Of a DNA stretch of 56,077 nt, positions 1 through 7,745 are shown in pieces. Position 1 is the first letter of the stretch, and each line of letters opens with the position of its first letter. Both the position numbers and the translations under genes were made by a program. The notes beneath the pieces were generated by a model. It saw only the letters and a program-made list of their open reading frames with translations. It was not told where the DNA came from and ran no database searches. The stretch comes from Bacteroidales bacterium (lineage in GTDB: Bacteria; Bacteroidota; Bacteroidia; Bacteroidales; UBA4181), in contig JAISOY010000222.1 of NCBI GenBank assembly GCA_031275285.1, positions 1 to 56,077 on the forward strand, read 5' to 3'.

Positions 1-122
1 ATGTTCAAAAATATACGACATACAATTCCAAATCTCTTGAAATTGGCGATTATTGCGATAATATGAATACGTTAAATCTTTCTGTCGGTTTTACGTTTCA
101 TAGAGCAAGATCACAAAAATAA
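1..122 (+). CDS. C-terminal end of an exported barrel-like protein (cut by window start)
   Basis: An open frame enters from the left edge (first full codon at position 3) and stops at 120-122. Its last residues (GDYCDNMNTLNLSVGFTFHR) are nearly the same as the C-terminus of the complete gene at 215-1069. This is therefore the tail of a tandem paralog. Ending in an aromatic-rich beta strand fits an outer-membrane barrel. Only about 39 residues are visible, so nothing more can be said of its function. Confidence 0.7.
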   Translation, partial: VQKYTTYNSKSLEIGDYCDNMNTLNLSVGFTFHRARSQK

Positions 123-214
123 TTGATATATTCCCGTGGTTCAGGATATTTTTTATTTTTATTTGTTCTATCAAACCAAGTATTTATATTTACAGATCTG
201 CTATAATTAATCTC

Positions 215-1069
215 ATGAAAAAGCACTACACAATTTTTTTTCGTATTTTTTTAATTTTGTCGTTCTTCTTTTCCCTTTCTGCAAGTGCACAGGATATGTT
301 GGTAACGAAAAGTATGGACACGCTGAATTGCAGAATAGGCAAACTCGAAAATGACAAATACCTTATCTCTTTTTATAGGAACAATCGGAAAATGGAAGGT
401 TATATACATAAAGATTCCATCCTGTTCCTTGAAAAGAATGTATTCCGTAGTCTCAGAAGCAACAGGCTTCTTTTACATCCTATAACCGATTTCTCCATTG
501 ATGCAGGTGTTACCCATCAATATGGAACATTTCAAATAGAGGATGACCTCACCAGCAAAAGTAATTTCGGTGCCCGGACGGGTTTCTACATAGGTGCCGA
601 TGTGATTCTTTATCCGAACGAACATATAGGTTTTGGTGTAAAATACAATTTTCGGTCACTCTTAGGCGGGGATATTCTTTATCATTATGCCGGTCCATTG
701 ATGAGTTGGAGGATATGGGAAAAAAATAATAAAAATTATTGGTTCCTCACTGCTTCTTTCGGATGGGCAAAGATGATACAAAAAAATGCGCCCGTTGAGG
801 GAATACTGGAACGGCAACGTATCAAATATATGTCCGCAAATACTTTTGGAGGTGATCTTTCCGTAGGGTATCATTATAGGTTATCTCAAAGGGTATCTGC
901 CAGAATAAAATTATCCGGAATCATTGGCTGGCCGAACCGTGTAACTGTCCGTGATGCTAAAAAATATTCCTCTTATGGTCCCGTTAAAATAGGTGATTAT
1001 TGTGATAATATGAATACCTTGAATCTTTCTGTCGGTTTTACATTTCACCGAATAAGACCGTCATATTAA
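215..1069 (+). CDS. Exported outer-membrane beta-barrel-like protein, function unknown
   Basis: 284 residues. A hydrophobic N-terminal segment ending near SASAQ (about residue 25) looks like a Sec signal peptide. After a short N-terminal part (residues about 30-75) come alternating aromatic/polar strands rich in Gly, Tyr and Phe (for example GFYIGADVILYP, GFGVKYNFRSL, LSVGFTFHR). This is the pattern of small Bacteroidota outer-membrane barrels. The protein ends with an aromatic strand as barrels do. It follows a near-identical C-terminal sequence 92 bp upstream, so this is a tandem duplication. The family name is not recognised. The beta-barrel call is inferred from strand pattern and signal peptide, not from a motif. 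Confidence 0.7.
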   Translation: MKKHYTIFFRIFLILSFFFSLSASAQDMLVTKSMDTLNCRIGKLENDKYLISFYRNNRKMEGYIHKDSILFLEKNVFRSLRSNRLLLHPITDFSIDAGVTHQYGTFQIEDDLTSKSNFGARTGFYIGADVILYPNEHIGFGVKYNFRSLLGGDILYHYAGPLMSWRIWEKNNKNYWFLTASFGWAKMIQKNAPVEGILERQRIKYMSANTFGGDLSVGYHYRLSQRVSARIKLSGIIGWPNRVTVRDAKKYSSYGPVKIGDYCDNMNTLNLSVGFTFHRIRPSY

Positions 1070-1295
1070 AGGCCTGAAGAAATTCAGTTTTTGTGTAAAT
1101 TTTTCTGGATGATTCAGACATTATCAAGGGAGTAAGCCTATATTTAGTATTTTCAGAAATTGGCTCCAGATACATAGTGTCATATAGTTTCAGAATGGTC
1201 GTGTGTCCTGGTATTTTTCGTTGTAAGCATTTAAACCCGTAATTATTCACACATTTTTGCTTCCTTTGCATCAAAATTCGTTAAAATAATAACTG

Positions 1296-1718
1296 GTGAT
1301 TTATTTAACCCGTCGAGAAGGCTTTAGCGCCGCCCACCGGATGTTCCGTCCTGAATGGACTGAAGAAAAAAATACGGAAACATACGGAAAATGCTCCAAT
1401 CCAAACTGGCATGGACATAATTATATTTTATATGTGACCGTCAAGGGAGAGATCAATCCTGAAACCGGATATGTCATCAACCTGAAAGATTTGAGTAAAC
1501 TGATCAAAGAACGAATTATTGAAAGGATCGACCATAAAAATATCAATCTGGATGTTGATTTCATGCAGGGAAAGATAGCCTCTTCCGAAAATATGGCTAT
1601 TGCTATTTGGAAAGAACTTGAACTTCCTGTTGCAAAGCTTGGAGCTTCTTTACATTGTATCCGGCTTGAAGAAAATGAAAATAACTCTGTAGAACTAATC
1701 AATTACAGACATGAATAA
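1296..1718 (+). CDS. 6-pyruvoyl-tetrahydropterin synthase, eukaryote-like type
   Basis: 140 residues with a GTG start; an in-frame stop lies two codons upstream, so no ATG start is possible. The PTPS/QueD fold is clear: zinc ligands H14, H39 and H41 (FSAAHR and HGHNY), catalytic C33 in GKCSNPN, the D79-H80 pair in IDHKNINLD, and substrate Glu near E125. The Cys-x5-HGH spacing and the GKCxNPNxHGHNY block match animal PTPS, which makes 6-pyruvoyl-tetrahydropterin from dihydroneopterin triphosphate. Bacterial QueD usually has a shorter Cys-HGH spacing. Its stop overlaps the start of folE by 8 bp, so the enzyme making its substrate is co-translated. A role in tetrahydropterin synthesis is more likely than queuosine synthesis, but this is inferred from sequence only. 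Confidence 0.9.
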   Translation: MIYLTRREGFSAAHRMFRPEWTEEKNTETYGKCSNPNWHGHNYILYVTVKGEINPETGYVINLKDLSKLIKERIIERIDHKNINLDVDFMQGKIASSENMAIAIWKELELPVAKLGASLHCIRLEENENNSVELINYRHE

Positions 1719-2280
1719 GACTGAGCAGCTGCAACAGCTATATGCAGAAGTTCTTCGTACCATCACACCCGATCCCCAAAAAGAAGGACTTGAAAAAACC
1801 CCTCTGAGAATTGCGCAGTCGCTCCAATTCTTAACCGAAGGATATAATCTGAATCCCAGGGACATTATTTGTTCCGCACTCTTTCATGAAGATTACCGGC
1901 AGATGGTCCTTGTAAAAGATATAGAAATGTATTCTATGTGCGAACATCATATGTTGCCTTTTTTCGGGAAAGCCCACGTTGCCTACATTCCTGACGGAAA
2001 GATTACGGGTCTGAGTAAAATAGCACGTGTAGTGGATGCTTTTTCCCGCCGGTTACAGGTGCAAGAACGCCTTACCATGGAAATCCGTGATTGTATTCAG
2101 GAAGCGCTCAACCCTATGGGAGTAGCTGTTGTTATTGAAGCCCAACATCTTTGTATGATGATGCGCGGGGTACAGAAACAAAATTCAGTCACGACAACAT
2201 CTGCTTTTACCGGAGTATTTTTAAAAGACCATCGCACCCGTGAAGAATTCATTCATCTGATTGGCAAAAAATTACACTAA
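1711..2280 (+). CDS. folE: GTP cyclohydrolase I
   Basis: 189 residues. Converts GTP to 7,8-dihydroneopterin triphosphate, the first step of folate and tetrahydropterin synthesis, in the cytoplasm as a toroidal homodecamer. The zinc site is complete: C77 and H80 in [10 protein letters not shown], and C148 in [10 protein letters not shown]. The 71-residue spacing between the two cysteines equals that of E. coli FolE. The [21 protein letters not shown] block is also typical. It overlaps the PTPS gene by 8 bp and its stop overlaps the stop of the convergent kinase gene by 4 bp. There is no sign of damage. Confidence 0.97.
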   Translation: MNKTEQLQQLYAEVLRTITPDPQKEGLEKTPLRIAQSLQFLTEGYNLNPRDIICSALFHEDYRQMVLVKDIEMYSMCEHHMLPFFGKAHVAYIPDGKITGLSKIARVVDAFSRRLQVQERLTMEIRDCIQEALNPMGVAVVIEAQHLCMMMRGVQKQNSVTTTSAFTGVFLKDHRTREEFIHLIGKKLH

Positions 2281-3431
2281 TCTATTGTTTTCAATATGAT
2301 CCGGAATACGGTTCCTTTTTCCGGGTCAGAGCGCAAAACAAAAATTTTACCGGCATGGTAATCTTCTATAATACGTTTGGTTAAAGATAGTCCTAACCCC
2401 CACCCTCTCGATTTTGTTGTATATCCCGGTTTAAAAACCGTCTTATATTTTCGTTTGGGAATACCTTTTCCCGTATCACTTACATCAACTGTTACCCGGT
2501 TTTTATAATGTTTCAGATCGATGCTGATTTGCCCGGCACCTCCTACCATTGCGTCCAATGCATTTTTACATAAATTCTCAATGACCCAACTAAAAAGAGA
2601 TTCGCTCAACGGTACCATAACAGGATCAGCAGGAGGATCAAAGCAAATAGTTACTTTATCGGATGAACGCTTCCGGATATAATTCAAGCTTCGATCAATT
2701 GCCTGACCAAGATCTGTCATCGGAGTAGCGGGTTTTGATCCTATTTTCGAAAAACGTTCTGTTATGGCGTTAAGCCGATTAACATCCTTCTCCAACTCAT
2801 TGACCAAAGACTGGTCTTCTACCTGCATTTTTAACATTTCAGTAATAGCCAGCAGTGAAGAGATCGGAGTACCTAACTGATGGGCCGTTTCTTTCGAAAG
2901 CCCGACCCAAACCTGATTTTGTTCGGATTTACGTGATGTATTGAATGCAAAGTATGCAATCCCTACAAACAACATAATGATTCCTAACTGAATATAGGGA
3001 TAATAAGATAATTGATAAAGAATAGAAGAGTCATCATAGTAAAGATACTGTACATGGTCATAGAAGCTTATGGTGATCGGCTTATGTTTACTTTTCATAT
3101 GCTCCAGTTGTTGAAGCACATAATTCTGATTTTGTGTTTTTTTAGGATCAAGATTCATGAAATCAAGAATATTCATGTCTTTATCGACCTGAATGACCGG
3201 AATAGTTGTATTATCTTCAATCACCTGAAGATAAAATTCAAGATTAGGATCTTCGATATCTGCTTTTACCACCATACGGTTAGCTTCAGCCCATAATTCA
3301 ATTTTTTTCCTTTCTTCGGCCGCCAGTTTTCTAATCAGGTAATCGGTATATAATAACGAACCGAGCCCAATAGCTATGGCACAAATGAAAAGAAATATCT
3401 TCCATTTGGATCGCAAATTGTATATATTCAT
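2277..3431 (-). CDS. Membrane sensor histidine kinase
   Basis: 384 residues. Two membrane helices (about 11-31 and 146-164) bracket a periplasmic sensor of about 110 residues with no recognised domain. The dimerisation region carries the phospho-acceptor H184 in [10 protein letters not shown]. The ATPase domain has an N box ([11 protein letters not shown]), DTGKGIP, and a G2 box ([11 protein letters not shown]). No response regulator is next to it, so its partner is elsewhere. The 'HQLGTP' H-box is typical of Bacteroidota orphan kinases in the HPK family. Converges on folE with a 4-bp stop overlap. Confidence 0.92.
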   Translation of the reverse strand: MNIYNLRSKWKIFLFICAIAIGLGSLLYTDYLIRKLAAEERKKIELWAEANRMVVKADIEDPNLEFYLQVIEDNTTIPVIQVDKDMNILDFMNLDPKKTQNQNYVLQQLEHMKSKHKPITISFYDHVQYLYYDDSSILYQLSYYPYIQLGIIMLFVGIAYFAFNTSRKSEQNQVWVGLSKETAHQLGTPISSLLAITEMLKMQVEDQSLVNELEKDVNRLNAITERFSKIGSKPATPMTDLGQAIDRSLNYIRKRSSDKVTICFDPPADPVMVPLSESLFSWVIENLCKNALDAMVGGAGQISIDLKHYKNRVTVDVSDTGKGIPKRKYKTVFKPGYTTKSRGWGLGLSLTKRIIEDYHAGKIFVLRSDPEKGTVFRIILKTID

Positions 3432-3498
3432 CTTACATACAACGATTTAAAAAGATTACTATAATAAAGCATATCTATTAAACGTGTATGCAATTATT

Positions 3499-4431
3499 TT
3501 ATTGCGTCAACCTACGTTCCTGCTTTATCTCAAAAGTCTTTCCATCTTCGGCCGCTTCTGTATTTTCAAAAATAGCGCGGGCCTCCTGCAAGTGTTGTAC
3601 TGTATCCCTATAGCGAGATGAAAAATGCCCTATCACCAACTTGCCTGCATTGGCTGCTTTAGCAACTTTAGCAGCCTCTTCAGCCGTAGCATGAAAAGTT
3701 TCTTTCGACCGTTCCCTTTCATCATTGGCATAAGTTGCTTCATGATAAAGCAAATCCACATGCTGCACAATTTCATGTAAATGTTCCAGATAAACAGTAT
3801 CGGAGCAATAGGCATAAGAACGAACAGGTAAAGGAGGGTGGGTTAATTTGCGGTTAGGAATTACTTTTCCTTCTTCCGTAAGAAAATCCCCGCCTTCTTT
3901 AATCGCCAGTATATCCCGTAACGGGATCTGATAAAACGAGATCATATCTTTCCGGATATTCAATGGTTTCGTTTTCTCCCTGAATAAATATCCCCTGGTT
4001 GGGATACGGTGTTTCAACGGAAAGGATACTACGGAAAAATGTTTGTTCTCATAGACCATTTCAGGTTCATTCCCTGTTGATACGTGAAAATGAACAGGAA
4101 ATAATAATGGTGTAAAGAATTTCGATTGTGCGGTCAACCACTCATCTACCTGGACCGGTCCAAAAATATCCAGTGGTTCAGTACGTCCCAATAAATTAAG
4201 GGAAGACAGTAAACCGGGAAGACCAAATACATGATCACCATGTAAATGGGAGATGAATATTGCTTTTAATTGATTTATCTTTAAATGAAAACGCCGGAGT
4301 TGTATCTGTGTTCCTTCTGCACAATCAATTAAATACAGGCACTCTCCTAATTGTAGCGCCTGTGCCGAAGGAAACCGCTGTGATGTCGGCAATGCTGCAC
4401 CACTACCCAAAATTGTTACTGAAAATACCAT
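3499..4431 (-). CDS. rnz: Ribonuclease Z
   Basis: 310 residues, the short RNase Z form. A metallo-beta-lactamase-fold endonuclease that cleaves the 3' trailer of tRNA precursors. The metal site H62-x-H64-x-D66-H67 (SHLHGDHVFGLPGLL) is intact, with the downstream His in LYHEATY and a GHFSSRY block near the end. Relevant locally because one tRNA-Leu in this window lacks an encoded CCA and so needs trailer removal. Lies 110 bp downstream of the STAS-domain gene on the same strand and may be co-transcribed with it. Confidence 0.95.
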   Translation of the reverse strand: MVFSVTILGSGAALPTSQRFPSAQALQLGECLYLIDCAEGTQIQLRRFHLKINQLKAIFISHLHGDHVFGLPGLLSSLNLLGRTEPLDIFGPVQVDEWLTAQSKFFTPLLFPVHFHVSTGNEPEMVYENKHFSVVSFPLKHRIPTRGYLFREKTKPLNIRKDMISFYQIPLRDILAIKEGGDFLTEEGKVIPNRKLTHPPLPVRSYAYCSDTVYLEHLHEIVQHVDLLYHEATYANDERERSKETFHATAEEAAKVAKAANAGKLVIGHFSSRYRDTVQHLQEARAIFENTEAAEDGKTFEIKQERRLTQ

Positions 4432-4541
4432 CCTTATTATCCTTCATTTACAATTATGAAGGTCTATAAATTAAATAAATCGGTAACCAATAACCCTTTA
4501 TCAAGGCTATGGTCACCGATTCATATTATAACATTTAGCTA

Positions 4542-4886
4542 TTAAGCCTTTTCAATCAATGCTACCGCATCCTCAATAGAGGAAGTGATGTTCAACACCG
4601 TGTCAAGTTGGGAAATGGTAATTAAACGTTCAACGGCATCATTCAGTCCGGTTAAAACGAACACGCCCCCGGCATTTTTACACAACCGGTTGGCTACGAG
4701 AATTGAGCTCAAGCCAGAAGAGTCACAATAACGGCATTTGCTCAAATCAAGAATTACATTCTTTTCACCATTACCAGATATCAGCACTAATTCGGATTTA
4801 AGGTTTGGTGCAATATGTGTATCCAATTTCTCTTGCAAAACCCTGATTAATGTATAATTAGGTTGTTGTTCTACTTTAAAATCCAT
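4542..4886 (-). CDS. STAS-domain protein (anti-anti-sigma factor type)
   Basis: 114 residues, a single STAS domain as in SpoIIAA/RsbV. The phosphorylation motif D55-S56-S57-G58 is present in LDLSKCRYCDSSGLSS, so serine-kinase-controlled partner switching is possible. No anti-sigma kinase or phosphatase gene is near, so the partner is not visible. It sits between rpsA (29 bp upstream) and rnz on the same strand, and read-through from rpsA is likely. Function in this group is not certain. Confidence 0.88.
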   Translation of the reverse strand: MDFKVEQQPNYTLIRVLQEKLDTHIAPNLKSELVLISGNGEKNVILDLSKCRYCDSSGLSSILVANRLCKNAGGVFVLTGLNDAVERLITISQLDTVLNITSSIEDAVALIEKA

Positions 4887-4915
4887 AACTGAAATTTTTT
4901 AGCATTGTTTGAATA

Positions 4916-7111
4916 TTATTCTTTATCTGATTTAGGAGCAGCCTTTTTTCTTGACTTCTTCTCCGGCACATCAGCATTCCCTTCTACATTTTCATCATTT
5001 GCTTCTACAGGTTTTTCTTCTTCAGCCACTTTTTCTTCAGGGGCTTCATTTACTTCTTCTGCAGGTGCATCTGATTTTTTAGCCTTCACGGGAGCGGGAG
5101 CCTCTTCCTCAGAAGTTGCTGCCTTTTTCTTACGGCTTTTCTTCTCTGTTGCTTCCATCTCTTCCTTCAAAGCTGCTAATTCAGATATATCACCAAAAGT
5201 GGTCTTTTCGAGGGAAGCTTTCAACTTTTTAGCTGCCATCTTGGTTTCATCACCGGCTGAACGTTGCTTACCTGTAGAAGTAACACTTGTATCCTTCCTC
5301 AAATCTTCAAACACACGGCTATGGGACAAAATGATACGTTTTGATGATTTATTAAACTCTATTACTTTAAAGTCTAACTTTTCATCCAACTTAGCAGAAG
5401 TACCATCTTCCTTCACCAAATGTTTCGGAGTTACAAATCCTTCTACACCATATGGAAGTGCAATGATGGCTCCCTTGTCGAAAATCTCCACAACCGTACC
5501 TTCATGGATAGAGTCCACGGTAAATATGCTTTCAAAAACATCCCACGGATTTTCTTCCAGTTGCTTGTGACCCAGACTCAAACGGCGATTTTCCTTGTCA
5601 ATTTCAAGAACGACAACATCGATATCCTCACCTATTTGTGTAAATTCAGAAGGATGTTTTACTTTCTTCGTCCATGACAGATCTGAAATGTGGATCAAGC
5701 CATCAACACCTTCTTCAATCTCTACAAATACACCAAAATTAGTAAAGTTACGGACTTTGGCAACATGTTTAGACCCGATACTGTATTTCTCATCGATCTG
5801 ATCCCAGGGATCAGCTTTGAGTTGTTTGATACCCAGCGACATTTTCCGGTCTTCACGATCCAATGTCAATACCTGTGCTTCAATGGTATCCCCTACTTTC
5901 AGGAATTCCTGTGCACTTCTTAAATGTTGCGACCATGACATTTCCGATACGTGGATCAAACCTTCCACACCAGGAGATATTTCAACAAATGCGCCATAAT
6001 CAGCAATCACCACTACTTTTCCGGAAACCGTATCCCCTACTTTAAGATTCGGATCAAGAGCATCCCACGGATGCGGCGTCAATTGCTTCAATCCAAGGGC
6101 TATCCTCTTTTTTGCATCATCAAAATCAAGGATCACCACATTCAATTTCTGATCCAGTTCGACCACTTCTTCGGGATGCGAAACACGTCCCCAGGAAAGA
6201 TCGGTAATGTGTATCAATCCGTCAACACCTCCCAGATCAATGAATACCCCGTATGAGGTTATATTCTTAACAGTACCTTCAAGTACCTGTCCTTTTTCCA
6301 GTTTAGAAATAATTTCCGCTTTTTGTTGTTCCAATTCAGCTTCAATCAATGCTTTATGTGAAACCACAACATTTTTGAATTCATGATTGATCTTAACAAT
6401 CTTGAAATCTGTTGTCTTACCAACAAAAACGTCATAATCACGAATCGGTTTTACATCAATTTGCGATCCGGGTAAGAAAGCCTCAATGCCAAAGACATCT
6501 ACAATCATACCACCCTTCGTACGACACTTGATATAACCTGTGATTACCTCATCATTTTCAAGAGCCTGGTTAACCCTATCCCATGAACGCATAGAACGTG
6601 CCGTACGATGAGATAAAATTAACTGTCCTTTCTTATCTTCCGAACTTTCAACATATACTTCTACAGTATCACCTACCTTAAGGTCGGGTCTGTAGCGAAA
6701 TTCATTCATGCTGACAACACCTTCCGATTTAAAGCCGATGTTTATTACCACTTCACGTTTGTTCATGGCAATTACCGTTCCGTCAATGATTTCATTTTCG
6801 GTGATGGATGATAATGTTTTATCATACATCGCTTCCATCTGGGAACGTTCACCTTCCGAATAAACATTAGGAACATTTGAATAAGTATCCCAATTAAAAT
6901 TCTCAAGGGATACACTTTCTTTTTTAATTTTCTTGATTTCCTGAACTACTTCTTCTGCACCTTCATCTTCAAAGTCTTCCTCTTCTTCTGTAACATCTTC
7001 CTCTTCCGGAATTACAGTTTCAGATTCTGCTACAGCTTCTTCAGCCAATACTTGATTATTTTCCATTTCGAGCTCTTTTTCCAGCTCTTCCGATTTTGAA
7101 TGTGTTGTCAT
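4916..7111 (-). CDS. rpsA: 30S ribosomal protein S1
   Basis: 731 residues, longer than E. coli S1 (557). It begins with a Glu-rich stretch (about residues 10-65). Six S1 RNA-binding domains follow, starting near residues 105, 190, 277, 361, 448 and 530 (repeats of the GVFIDLGGVDGLIHITDLSW type). A Lys/Glu/Ala-rich low-complexity tail fills about residues 625-731. Binds mRNA and helps initiation on leaders with poor Shine-Dalgarno sequences, which suits this genome. A Bacteroidetes -7 box lies about 60 bp upstream. The large antisense frame across its 3' end comes from the biased Lys/Glu/Ser codons and is not a gene. Confidence 0.96.
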   Translation of the reverse strand: MTTHSKSEELEKELEMENNQVLAEEAVAESETVIPEEEDVTEEEEDFEDEGAEEVVQEIKKIKKESVSLENFNWDTYSNVPNVYSEGERSQMEAMYDKTLSSITENEIIDGTVIAMNKREVVINIGFKSEGVVSMNEFRYRPDLKVGDTVEVYVESSEDKKGQLILSHRTARSMRSWDRVNQALENDEVITGYIKCRTKGGMIVDVFGIEAFLPGSQIDVKPIRDYDVFVGKTTDFKIVKINHEFKNVVVSHKALIEAELEQQKAEIISKLEKGQVLEGTVKNITSYGVFIDLGGVDGLIHITDLSWGRVSHPEEVVELDQKLNVVILDFDDAKKRIALGLKQLTPHPWDALDPNLKVGDTVSGKVVVIADYGAFVEISPGVEGLIHVSEMSWSQHLRSAQEFLKVGDTIEAQVLTLDREDRKMSLGIKQLKADPWDQIDEKYSIGSKHVAKVRNFTNFGVFVEIEEGVDGLIHISDLSWTKKVKHPSEFTQIGEDIDVVVLEIDKENRRLSLGHKQLEENPWDVFESIFTVDSIHEGTVVEIFDKGAIIALPYGVEGFVTPKHLVKEDGTSAKLDEKLDFKVIEFNKSSKRIILSHSRVFEDLRKDTSVTSTGKQRSAGDETKMAAKKLKASLEKTTFGDISELAALKEEMEATEKKSRKKKAATSEEEAPAPVKAKKSDAPAEEVNEAPEEKVAEEEKPVEANDENVEGNADVPEKKSRKKAAPKSDKE

Positions 7112-7171
7112 TAAAAAAACTTGTGTTAAAAAATTAATGAATTAGACTTTATGTTGTTTATTTTGAATTTG

Positions 7172-7179
7172 CAAAGGTA
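7172..7179 (-). promoter_or_regulatory. Putative rpsA promoter, -7 box
   Basis: On the minus strand the sequence reads TACCTTTG, matching TAnnTTTG, about 60 bp before the rpsA start. No convincing TTTG is seen at -33, so support is the -7 box and its position only. Confidence 0.5.
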
Positions 7180-7273
7180 AAAATATTTACCATATTTTCC
7201 ACATAAAAATCATGTTTTTAGAAAAAACTTATAGATTTTTTCCTTGAAACATTTTTTCAAAAGAAAAAATAGC

Positions 7274-7281
7274 TACTTTTG
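7274..7281 (+). promoter_or_regulatory. Putative tRNA-Leu promoter, -7 box
   Basis: TACTTTTG fits TAnnTTTG, 15 bp before the first tRNA base. The -33 region lacks a good TTTG. Position suggests it drives both tRNA-Leu genes. Confidence 0.5.
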
Positions 7282-7296
7282 CAGCCTCAAAAGAAT

Positions 7297-7380
7297 GCCC
7301 AGATGGTGGAATTGGTAGACACGCTAGTTTCAGGGACTAGTGTCCGCAAGGATGTGCAGGTTCGAGTCCTGTTCTGGGTA
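7297..7380 (+). tRNA. tRNA-Leu (anticodon CAG)
   Basis: 84 nt with a long variable arm as in class II tRNAs. The acceptor arms GCCCAGA and TCTGGGT pair (one G-T). The anticodon stem CTAGT/ACTAG encloses the loop TTCAGGG, giving anticodon CAG for codon CUG. The T loop contains GGTTCGAGTCC. The discriminator is A. The gene is followed by CAAA rather than CCA, so CCA must be added after transcription. Confidence 0.96.
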
Positions 7381-7390
7381 CAAAATTCCA

Positions 7391-7477
7391 GCCCAGGTGG
7401 TGGAATTGGTAGACACGCTACTTTGAGGGGGTAGTGGGCGATAGCCCGTGTGAGTTCGAGTCTCGTCCTGGGCACCA
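7391..7477 (+). tRNA. tRNA-Leu (anticodon GAG)
   Basis: 87 nt including an encoded CCA. The acceptor arms GCCCAGG/CCTGGGC pair perfectly. The anticodon stem CTACT/GGTAG (one T-G pair) encloses the loop TTGAGGG, giving anticodon GAG for CUC/CUU. It has a long variable arm, and AGTTCGAGTCT is the T loop region. It lies 10 bp after the CAG tRNA and before a strong terminator, so the two form one transcript. Confidence 0.96.
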
Positions 7478-7480
7478 CAA

Positions 7481-7521
7481 AATACCAAGAAGTTGATCGT
7501 CAATTCCTTGGTATTTTTTTT
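7481..7521 (+). terminator. Rho-independent terminator after the tRNA-Leu pair
   Basis: AATACCAAG (7481-7489) pairs perfectly with CTTGGTATT (7507-7515), followed directly by a run of T. It starts 4 bp after the CCA of the second tRNA. Confidence 0.93.
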
Positions 7522-7686
7522 CTTACAGGAATCTAATAAAATTTCTCCAGACATATCAACACATTTTAATACGTTAAACACGATCTAATATGTACTAAAT
7601 TATTATTTTGTTTAACAGCATCCTAAAAGTACCAATAATAATTTTCAGTTATAACCCGATATTTCGGTATCTGGCATCTTATTTGA

Positions 7687-7694
7687 TATTTTTG
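7687..7694 (+). promoter_or_regulatory. Putative ABC exporter promoter, -7 box
   Basis: TATTTTTG fits TAnnTTTG, 52 bp before the first ABC gene. A weak TTTC is about 20 nt upstream in place of the -33 box. Confidence 0.5.
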
Positions 7695-7745
7695 CAAAAT
7701 TAATACCTGCACTTTTTGAAGACCATGCAACCCGGCATCTGAAAA

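Noticed and set aside
1296..1718. Annotation as queD (queuosine pathway)
   Set aside because: The catalytic Cys spacing and sequence match eukaryotic PTPS better, and the partner is folE; not excluded, so no symbol is given.
4905..5570. 221-codon open frame antisense to the 3' part of rpsA
   Set aside because: Low-complexity Ser/Phe/Ala product that mirrors the Lys/Glu/Ala tail of S1; no start context or homology.
7287..7581. Minus-strand open frames over the tRNA-Leu genes and terminator
   Set aside because: They translate two tRNAs and a hairpin; the tRNA folds are certain.
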